Assembly: GCF_905147045.1 (NCBI RefSeq)
Contig: NC_065901.1
Coordinates: forward strand, 6,138,001-6,202,000
Direction: 5' to 3'
DNA: 64,000 nucleotides
Source of the DNA: Nymphalis io
Lineage: Eukaryota; Arthropoda; Insecta; Lepidoptera; Nymphalidae
Shown: piece after piece, positions 24,530-33,544 of the stretch
How positions within the stretch are numbered: the stretch's first letter is position 1
Layout of the letters: each line of letters begins with the position of its first letter
Program-made: the position numbers and the translations under genes
The notes under the pieces: generated by a model
What the model was told of the DNA's origin: nothing
The model's database searches: none
The model's input: only the letters and a program-made list of their open reading frames with translations

Positions 24530-26346
24530 ATAGGACTTAAAAAGGAATGCTCTCGCAGCTTAGTCATACCATTGCTTGCGATTTACAACGCGTCGTTACA
24601 TTCAGGTATCTTTCCTGAACAATGGAAAGTGGCTAAGGTAATTCCAATTTTCAAAGATGAAGACAACACTTTTGTAAACAACTATCGATCCATTTCTATT
24701 TTGAATTGTTTTGGAAAAATATTTGAATAATTCGTGTGTCCCTCTATTCAAAATTACTTTAAACAGTACTTAACTCAGTATCAACACGGGTTTGTAAAGT
24801 GTAGGTCAACTACTACAAATTTGACGACATTTACAGAGCAGGTGGGAGAAGCTTTAGATTACGGTAAGCAGGCACATGTTATTTACACTGACTTTAGCAA
24901 AGCTTTTGACCAGAGTCCCACATAACTTGTTAATTCCAAAGGTGGCTGCTTACGGCATGTCTGGACCTCTTTTAAACTGGATTAAATCTTATCTTTATAA
25001 TAGAACGTTTTTCGTAGTTATTAATGGATTTGTATCTTCAAATTACACCATTGCATCTGGTGTTCCTCAGGGATCCCATCTTGGCCCGATTATTTTTAAT
25101 ATTTTCATTAACGATATTGTAGATTTCATTAAACATTCATCGCCATACTTATATGCAGACGATCTGAAGATTCTTAAAATTATTGAAACAAGAGCAGATA
25201 TGGACAAGCTTCAAGAAGACCTAAATAACATAATAAAATGGTGCCAAATAAACGGAATGAATCTTAATGCTAAAAAATGTTTTCACGTGAATTTCACTCG
25301 CAAGACTAAAAAGAACTTATCACATTCCTACTATATTAACAACTTTCCTTTAATGAATGTTGAAACCGTACGTGATCTTGGAGTCCTATTTGACAATAAA
25401 CTAACCTTTCTACCACATATAGATAATACTGTAGCAAAGGCATCGAGAATGGTAGGATTTGTGCTGCGTAACACGAAAGAGTTCCGAAAGGCCCGTACTA
25501 AAATTACTCTATACAATAGTTTAGTTCGGAGTATCTTAGAATATTGTTCCATCATCTGGCGACCTCACTATGCATGTCATATCTTACGGTTAGAACGAAT
25601 ACAGAAAAGATTCTTGTGGCATCTCGTTTTTGCTCTAAGAGATAGTAGCAGGAATTTAAGTTACGAAGACAAATTGCGTAGATTTAACATGATGGATTTG
25701 GACAAACGCAGAGATTTCTTGGATCTGACTTTTTTCTATAAAATTCTCCGAGACAAGACAGACTGTCCACAGCTTTTGAGCGAATTTAAGTTAAGAGTAC
25801 CGTACAGATATCCACGTAAGAGAATAGAGAACGTTTTTTCTGTTCCAAGGCGTCGTATGGTTTTAGCCCGATATTTGCCGGTTCCACGTTTGTCCGGCCT
25901 GTATAATAAATTCAGTAATGCACTTGATGTATACAATGACTCATTAATTCAATTACGCAAAAAAATTAAAAAGATACTTAAACTATCCTAAGCAAATATT
26001 AATAGTAGTTCAGTTTTCTGTATCGTGTAGTTTTTTCGTTTGTATGGTATATGTAGTTTTTTCGTTTTTTTTTTAATTAAGTAAGGTCTCCGTTATTTAA
26101 GGTGATTGTTCTTTTTCCCTATATTTTTTTCTCTTTATTGTTTTTAATTATATTTAAATTTTACATAGTCTAACTGATTTTAAGTATTTTAAGCACATAG
26201 TCTATAAGTTTTTAAATAAGCATGCAGTGTTTATCTATAATTAGTTGTACAATTGCGTTTGATATTTTGTTTATTTTAATTGTATCTATAATAAGTTTTA
26301 TATTGTAACAACTGTTGATAAACCTAAATAAAAAAAATAAAAAAAG
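24530..26346 (+). mobile_element. 5'-truncated, inactivated non-LTR retrotransposon (Jockey/CR1-like reverse transcriptase)
   Basis: The coding remnant begins near 24535 inside the reverse-transcriptase region, so the endonuclease and ORF1 are missing, as in ordinary 5' truncation during target-primed reverse transcription. Conserved pieces in order are the FPEQWKVAKVIPIFK and NNYRSISIL segments, the DFSKAFD palm motif (about 24889-24909), GVPQGSHLGPIIFNIFIND, and the catalytic YADD (about 25150). These are followed by LGVLFDNKLTF and a C-terminal connection region ending at the TAA at 25991. It is dead: an in-frame TAA at about 24728-24730 follows GKIFE, and a 1-nt insertion at about 24909-24912 shifts the frame just after KAFD. 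A 340-bp AT-rich 3' UTR ends in AATAAA and an A-rich tail (26326-26346). The clade assignment is approximate. Confidence 0.88.
24876..25991 (+). pseudogene. Reverse transcriptase fragment, 3' part of the broken ORF2
   Basis: This is the longest open frame in the window, about 371 codons. The biologically meaningful part starts at about 24913, after the frameshift; the first 13 or so residues are an out-of-frame artefact. It holds reverse-transcriptase palm and thumb motifs, including GVPQGS, the YADD catalytic aspartates and EYCSIIW in the connection region. The upstream frame (24734-24925) carries the preceding fingers/palm piece. No host function is suggested. Confidence 0.85.
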
Positions 26347-27356
26347 GATTGGAAAGTGATACTTATCATTCATTATTGAATAAAGAGCAATATTATAGAA
26401 TATTGATGGTACCGGTATTATTATATCGAAAAAGGTTTTAAGATTTAGTGGACCAATGTACGTAATATAGACGAATAATAGGGATGTAATATGGACATAG
26501 AATCCACGACTGCGAGTTGCTGGTGGAAGGAATTGATTGAGTTCTTCCAGGGTCTATGTCTATGAGCGAAGATCCACGTATCATCAGATGGCTTGATTGC
26601 TCGTCTACCTTCCTACAATATATAAATAAATGCTTTAAAAGGTTCAAACATATTCCCAACTAAACAAAACCCAACTCTTTATAACAATACTATGAAACAA
26701 TTAACAAATTGAACAATTGATATTTTTTTCAATGAACAGATCAATGACCTTTATTATCGAGATCATTTATTGCAGGTTACACGAAGTTCAGATCACGTCA
26801 AGATCGCAAACTGATGATTAACTTTTTAGGTAAACATATCTGTTGATCTGGCTGCATACCGATATTGACCTTGCTTTACGTAACGGGTCTTAGACGGTTA
26901 AATCGTTTAACGATTCTTAAAGCAAAAACAAAAACATGTAATTGAAAACGCGATGCGTTACGATACGGATTAATAAAATCGAATAAAAGGTGCTACCACT
27001 AAATTGTTCTATCGAAAATATTGAGTAGTCGATCATTCAACTCGAACGTGACGTCCGGCGATTTAAATCAGAAAAAATCGAGTGTATATCCTTCCAATTC
27101 CTGATCTATTTTATTTTATCAAAGGCGGTATCGGTGCGGTTAAAGATGTCAGTAGTTTTTTTATTAAACAACCGGCACTGAACTAACCCAAACAACGCTC
27201 CGTTTGTTAAACTTGTTCAGAAAAATCATTGAACGAATTGATTAAAATTAATTTAATAAACATTTCAAAAAGTTCAGATCAATTATAAAGTGAAAGTCGA
27301 AGAATATCTTAATAAAAAAGTCAATTAATTGGTCAGTAAGAACTGAGCTTAAAAGC
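26347..27356. other. Non-coding gap
   Basis: Nothing recognised between the retrotransposon tail and the small repeat. Confidence 0.6.
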
Positions 27357-27447
27357 AAGAGTTAATGAGAGCAACTGGTTAATGAGAGCAACTGATTTTG
27401 TTAAAAAAAGAAAGAATTGAACGAGGCCATTTTAAGTAAAAAATTAA
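27357..27447. repeat. Second copy of the 17.6-kb small repeat, with an internal tandem duplication
   Basis: It carries GAAAGAATTGAACGAGGCCA followed by TTTTAAGTAAA, as at 17608-17683, plus a duplicated GGTTAATGAGAGCAACTG-like unit of about 20 bp. It lacks the long flanking direct repeats of the first copy. Confidence 0.6.
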
Positions 27448-27682
27448 ACGGTCAACGCTTTTGTCATTGAAAACACGGTATAATTCTATTAACGGTTCCA
27501 ATATTTTGTAAAGTAAATAAACTTCGAGTTATAAATATTGTGTAGGGAAATACTTTAAGTACTCCATATCATTGCATATTATAAAACAAAGATGATATCC
27601 CCTTGATCGATTGAAGACACGGCGGACAAGGAAAGAAAGTCTCAGTTGCAAGACACATTATAGTTCACAAGTGTGTGCGTTG

Positions 27683-27955
27683 ACTGCCTCGTTGGTCTAG
27701 GAGCTAGATGTAAGGCCGCAGACCCGGAGATCTTGGGTTCATATCCCAGGTCGGGCCTGAAAAGTTATTTGGTTTTTCTATCGAAAATTCTGAATAGCAG
27801 CCCAGAGTCTATACCACGATTATAAGAGTTAGAGAATAGAGAGTGCACCTGTGTCTGCGCACACACTTGTGCACTATAATATTTCCTACGCAGTTGGCTA
27901 ATCCCTCGTGAAATTGGCCGCCGTGGTCGAAATCGGTCTGGAGGATATAATTATT
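27683..27955 (+). repeat. SINE type C, copy 2
   Basis: The tRNA-like head is clear: ACTGCCTCGTTGGTCTAGGAG (read as box A region) and GGGTTCATATCCCAGG (box B). The end is GCCGCCGTGGTCGAAATCGG. It is shorter than copy 3 by about 70 bp in the middle. Confidence 0.8.
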
Positions 27956-27974
27956 ATTATTGTGCGTAAAAGCA

Positions 27975-28068
27975 GTTGCACTCACTATTCCCTCAACCCC
28001 TATTACTTTTTATACAGGCCCAGCCTGGGATTTGAACCCTTATATCTGGCCACTAGACAAACGAGGTA
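27975..28068 (-). repeat. SINE type C-like head fragment, opposite orientation
   Basis: Directly after copy 2, the minus strand reads a second tRNA-like head (displayed as CAGCCTGGGATTTGAACCC and GGCCACTAGACAAACGAGG). The pair forms a head-to-tail inverted arrangement. Confidence 0.6.
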
Positions 28069-29003
28069 ATCAGTGTCTTACTAAAAATCTACTAAATGTA
28101 AATCGAAGCGAACGTACGTCAGTAAAAGTAAATATGTAAATGTTGTTAAACGCGCTTGTCATCTAGAGAACGACCAATCTGGCTTGTAACATATTTTTGC
28201 TTTAGATACACCGTTTATTATGGAAGGTAATATACGTTATATAACGTCGCGCTATGACCCTTAGGAGCGGAGCAATAACCATAAACCTTAACCAATCTGA
28301 GACACTATACTGGTATATAGTTCATGGGATGCACATTGCTATGAGCTCATCATGTGTATGTAGAAATAGGTATGTTTAACCAAAATTGAACGTGGGTGAA
28401 ACCGTAAGACACAGGATTTTATTAAGTAATTTGTATGTGATTTTGAGGCGGCTAATTTTAGGTACTCCGATTTAATGTTTTTTTTTAAATAGCACGTTTT
28501 TTAAGGAATGCAAAGTTAAGTTTAAAGTATATGTATAGCCTATTCCAATCACAAGAGGAATAAACCCAAACCAACAACTATGACACCGATAGCAATTGAC
28601 GCGATATCATTGGTCGACATCTTGAATAATCTATGACATTAACTTTGGATCCGGGAAAAATGGCGTTTCCAATGTCCGCGAAGTTGTAATCGGAACTTTG
28701 AAAGTTAAATTAATGTGGTTATAACTAATTAAGTGGAAAATAAAACATAACATAGTTTTATAAACGTGCGATAAAAACGTAAGCCTCTATGGTCTCTATA
28801 TGTTTATTATTATTATATATAATGTTATTTATATATTGTTGTATTATTTTGAGGATTTAAAATAGAATGTATGCAGATCTGCCAGGAAAATAGTCATAAA
28901 ACCGAATTGGCCAACCCCGACTCCATCTAGTCTTGTTTGCCTTACCCCTAGAGAGTTTTTGTAAAGCCGTGGGCGCGGAGGAAGGGGAACCCCTATCTGT
29001 AAC

Positions 29004-29041
29004 AAAGCACATGCTTCAACGCGAGCTGATGCATGTGCTTT
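29004..29041. repeat. 11-bp inverted repeat in a GC-richer patch
   Basis: AAAGCACATGC and GCATGTGCTTT enclose 16 nt. The surrounding 28.9-29.16 kb segment is unusually GC-rich and may be part of an unclassified repeat. Confidence 0.75.
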
Positions 29042-29209
29042 TAGCGATAAATGTTGTAATTATGAGGTTAGGCTTATGATAATTATTTTTTAATTTTGGG
29101 AGTGGTGTCGGGAAGTAGGGGACTAACCCGCCTTTCCTCTCCACCCCTCCTCTTCCTAACAAAGGATTCAATTTTTACCATTTGTTTTTATAATTCACCT
29201 ATTTCATCA

Positions 29210-29264
29210 GTGAACGAACCTACAACGCGGCTGAAACCGCGAGGCACCGCTTGTTAGAAACAAA
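29210..29264 (+). repeat. Possible TE tail fragment
   Basis: CAACGCGGCTGAAACCGCGA followed by GGCACCGCTTG resembles the GCGGGTGAAACCGCGG word seen in other TE tails of this window (also near 28390 and 55595). Short and uncertain. Confidence 0.3.
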
Positions 29265-29985
29265 TATATATATATTCGCAGAATTACAATACAATATTCA
29301 TGTATTGCTATTGAATAGCGACGTAACAATGAAATACATTGTAAGCAATCTGATGTCAATTTACGGGTCAGCAGAGCGATACTTATATTGTTTGAGATCG
29401 ATACTTATCGAATAAAATCGCGCAGCAGGTGAGCGCGGTTATTGTAATAGTACTACTCGGGTATAATTTTCAAGCGTAACGGTTATCAGAACGCGTGTTT
29501 CTATATGAACAGATGAGAACCACTCATTTGTTATTTATGAAATAATAAGAGATAATTGTATGAGTGGGTAAGTTATGCGGCTTGATGAAAAAAAATGCTA
29601 GTGACTAGTACAAATAAGTATTTATATTTCCACGTAAAGTAATTTTGTCGAAGAAAAAGCATTTGTTTCGTAAAGTTACCATGTATTTATTTGTATCCAA
29701 TTTTGAACGTATATAATATTATTCACGCAAAGATGCCGCGGGCGTTCGCTATTGTATATGTTAAACACGGGTGGAACATTTAACAAAGATAATATAAATT
29801 CTGTAAAGACGACAACTTCGCACCGATTCTCATCATTGTATTTATAATTAATGACTAGACATGAATTAGTTCTGAGGAATCCATCCGTTTTTACAAGAAA
29901 AGAAATAATGCCGACAAACGTAATAGTTCCATTTCTTAGATATTAATTTGCGAAGTATATTAATCATATGTAATACGATTTTCAG

Positions 29986-31267
29986 ACGGTCCCTTTGCCG
30001 GCGGGATCTACTTCTGTGCTAGCGAAGCCGACAAAGTACCACTACTACCCCCACAATCAACACATCTATTTACTACCGGAATGCGCTATTCAACAGGTAA
30101 TGAAATTTCTCCATTGTATGTCAAGTAATAGCATTTATTATTCAAAGCAAATTGCATTTGAATAGACGTAAATATTTGCAATGCCCTTATAAGTTGACTT
30201 TGTAGCCTTTCTGTGTTACAAAGTTATGGCCTTTATTATGAATAAAGAGGCCGAAGACTTTTTTTTTCTATATTTCATGTTTGTTTTTGCTAGAATTTCC
30301 GTGCAAATTTTAATCAAACACTTTACGATAATAGTTTACGCGTTCAATCAATAAACTCAATAAACTTTGCCTTTAAATTGAAGACTTGATGATTTGTCAT
30401 TCGGAAAAAACAAAACTATTAATTATTGTATAATTGTATGATACCATTCAATTTTCAGGTGTGCAACGCAGTTTACGTGCGTTTGAACTACACCCAGCCA
30501 CTTTGCGCTTGTCCCGCCAGGTACAGGGACCCGTGCTCAGCGAGTTTGAACGCAGACGACCTGCATACCACGCGGCTAACTACAGATTCCAAAAAGAAGG
30601 TGAGACACCACAGGACATTAGACTTAACGGCGTAACATTCATTGACTTAAAAGGAATAATATTGTAGGTTAACTGTTACGATCTTTATTGAGACACTAAC
30701 GGTTACTTCGAGCGTATAAATTATTTATCAAGCCTTAATAAGCTACTGATTTACACTTTATTAGTTAAACTAATAAATTAATTCACGTTACTGACATCCT
30801 TCGTTTCAAATATATTTTATTAAATTAAATTTTAAAAAAGCAAGTTTTAAATTGAGAATATTTTTTTGTTCTTCAGTACGCAAAAAAAGCAGTCACTTTA
30901 GTGAAGACTTGTGAAGCTGTGTCAGAGATGCGGGAATGCCGCGCTCCGAGAGATTGGTCCCTTTTGGCACTACAGAACATCCGGACTGGCAAATCACACT
31001 ATCTGGTGATTTGTCGTTGTCCCGAAACTCATGTACTTGGTAAGTAATATTACATAATTATAAATATAATTTAATTATGACAGTAAATTTACATTATAAG
31101 AAATCTATGGGCATCGTTGAAAGTTATTCATATTTGCTCCTTTGCGCGTCTCTTTTTCCTATTATCAATAATAAAAAAGTAAATACATGCTTGATGTCCT
31201 AAACAGATACAAAATTGTAAAGTTTACAGCAGTTACCAGTTACAAATTTGAACCGTGAAGGTTTTAA

Positions 31268-31337
<70 letters not shown>

Positions 31338-32041
31338 TCATTTATCTTATGTGTCTTGACGTTACACTGTGGAAGGTATATTTTTTTATTCTTGGAAGTA
31401 TAAAATAATGTTTTATCACATAGAAGGGCCGATGTCTCACGACCAGCCGACGTATGCGTCTGTACCAGGAATAAGAGTTTATGGTATGATGTGCGTCCGC
31501 CAAACGTCTTATCACGGTGAGTCACTTCACTATCTACTCTCTAGAAACGTCCATATCGCCTGCATTAATACACTGCATAATATAAATTATTTAGCGCTGA
31601 TTTATACGGGTATTAACGCAAATTTTGATATATTACAAGTGTCTTGTGTTGAACTATAAGGCCAACTAATAGCACGCTATTAATGTTGCTATGTTGTTGC
31701 TTTATTTTAAATATATATAGTTAAGATTTTATAGGCATTTCGTGAGCGTAATCTGTACTTTTTTTTAAATTATTTTTTATTAATTTTCAGGTTTCAATTC
31801 GAATAGATACACATCGGGCGTCCAGAGCACCACGAGCACGTACAAAGTAGACTATTCTCAACCTCATTCATACGTCGATAAGCCCGTCTACAATCGATAC
31901 CAGACACACAGCTACTCGGACTCGAACTTCTACAATAGAAGATCTAGAGCCTCGCGCTTGAGACGAATGACATTAGAATACCCCCCATTCCCATGGTATA
32001 AAGTAAAAGAATTGGCGCGAGAATTACATTGGATCAATTAA
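29986..32041 (+). CDS. Secreted-type cysteine-rich protein, Argos/giant-lens-like CxCP domains; 5' exon(s) missing
   Basis: Five exons join in frame with GT-AG sites: 29986-30096, 30459-30599, 30877-31039, 31424-31516 and 31791-32041, ending in TAA. They give 252 residues of C-terminal sequence. There is no start codon in the first visible exon, which opens at an acceptor in phase 0, so a signal-peptide exon should lie upstream, possibly far away. The product has ten cysteines in two clusters. The first runs from PECAIQQVCNAVYV through PLCACPARY to PCSAS; the second holds KTCEAVSEMRECR, VICRCPET and MMCVRQ. The repeated CxCP hairpins resemble those of Argos (giant-lens), a secreted EGF-receptor ligand antagonist, and of insect proteins annotated with scoloptoxin(11)-like names; that kinship is an inference. 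The C-terminal tail is rich in Tyr, Ser and Arg, with dibasic stretches (RRSRASRLRR) that could be furin-type sites. It converges on EFL1. The exon structure is strong; the function is unproven. Confidence 0.82.
31271..31336. repeat. (TA)33 microsatellite in the Argos-like gene intron
   Basis: An uninterrupted run of 66 bp of TA in the intron between exons 3 and 4 of the cysteine-rich gene. It likely varies in length and produces the isoleucine-tyrosine artefact frame on the minus strand. Confidence 0.95.
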
Positions 32042-32634
32042 GAAGAAATTAATCGTATTGTTACGGAAAAGTAGGTTGGATTCAAGATGGCCGTACAATT
32101 GCCGCCTCGTTGAATTCAACGAAGACTTTAAAACGATACATTTAATTTCAAAACGCTTTTAGCTTTCTTATACCAGTTATGTGATTAAGTCTGATTTATT
32201 TAAATTACTTCGTATGAAAAATAATCAGCTGCTGAATACTCGATACGCATTTAATAGACATTAATAACTTTTCGTACCTTTTTTCAGTACTACATTATAT
32301 TTAATAGGTTTTAATAATCCATAGTATTATAGATTACGATTAAGTAATTATTATTGCCAGAAGGCAAGGCCATAGATATAAGAATGGAATTAGAAAGGAC
32401 AAAACATTATGTGTCGCCTTTCATATGGCGATAAAATTAATTGATTTGGTATATTTAGTATTTTTTTTAAGTACACGAAATAATGTGATACGAGCTCAGT
32501 GTTTTTTGTGTATTTTGATGCATTTATAGCTATGTAAGTTTTAGTTTATACATTATTTATGTCAAAAACCATATAACTTAGACAAATCGCTTTGTAAATA
32601 GTAGTGTTAATTACAATATTTGTAATTACGAAAA

Positions 32635-32640
32635 AATAAA
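32635..32640 (+). terminator. Polyadenylation signal AATAAA of the Argos-like gene
   Basis: An AATAAA hexamer lies about 590 nt after the stop codon at 32041 in AT-rich 3' UTR-like sequence; a second, AAATAAAATA, lies near 32692. Either could define the mRNA end. The usage is inferred. Confidence 0.45.
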
Positions 32641-33273
32641 ATCGTATGAAATTATTTCATTGTATTATTATTTATATGAAAAAACATTTTAAATAAAATA
32701 TTAAAAAAAGATTCTTTATAACAATGCCATACACCCAATATGTAATGTTTTTAAATGTCCCACAACTGGGAAAAGCACACTCCAATTTAAAATTAAAAAG
32801 GAAATTTGGAGCTCAGTCTACCAGTATGTTGGATAACCATGAGGTAAAATTTTACCGTGCTGAACTTTATAATTATATTTTAAATCTAATAAATGAGAGA
32901 TTAGTGGCGATCTTCGGATAAGATTCACGACTTCTATCCACTGGCTTTTATGAAATTATGAAATATATAAAATTTAATATTGTAATTCAGCTCAAAACAT
33001 ATCAGCAAATTATTTTATAAAGCCGCTTGTTTTTTCTTTTACATATATTACAAACATAATACTATCAGCAAGGATACATATTTTTATTTTTTATCATGCG
33101 ATTATTTTTTCTATTGTAGTATTTATCGTAATCACAACTTATATGGGTAGTTTACTTTTTTGTCATAAACTAGATTCGTCTGCATTTATTCAAGAAAGAT
33201 AATATAATTAAAAAAAACCGTAAGATTGGTCCTAATATCTGTATATTAATACGTAAATATCGAATTTGAAGTG

Positions 33274-33346
33274 TCAATAGCGCAATGGTTTACAGCGCTA
33301 GGCCGCCGCCAAAAAAGTCACAGGTTGTATCCTGTCCCATTTCTAA
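33274..33346 (+). repeat. tRNA-like relic / SINE head
   Basis: TAGCGCAATGGTTTACAGCGC fits a Pol III box A, and CACAGGTTGTATCCTG fits a weakened box B. There is no paired acceptor stem, so it is not a working tRNA gene. It is probably the head of another decayed SINE, in the gap between the two genes. Confidence 0.45.
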
Positions 33347-33544
33347 CAATTTAACCCTCTAGAGCGTACTCTTTAAGCGTACAGCGCACGCGTACAGGGG
33401 TAAATTAAAAATGAAAAAAACTGTGCCATAGTCGTGCACAAAAGCTGACCACAAAATATCGTCACAAATAATGGCAATTTTCTTATAATTAATTTACACG
33501 TAAACTTTGCTAAATAAACATTTATATCAAAAAGTTTAACTCAC

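Larger units (their letters stand above)
28069..29985. other. Non-coding upstream flank or intron of the Argos-like gene
   Basis: If the gene's first exon is farther upstream, this is intron. It contains the GC-richer patch at 28.9-29.16 kb and TE tail words. No start exon found. Confidence 0.55.
32042..33544. other. Gap between the two convergent genes
   Basis: It holds the 3' UTR of the Argos-like gene to about 32.7 kb and the tRNA-like relic at 33.27 kb. I searched it for EFL1 C-terminal exons on the minus strand and found none. Confidence 0.6.

Noticed and set aside
31199..31525. 108-codon minus-strand frame with an Ile-Tyr run
   Set aside because: Created by the (TA)33 microsatellite and the antisense of exon 4 of the secreted gene.
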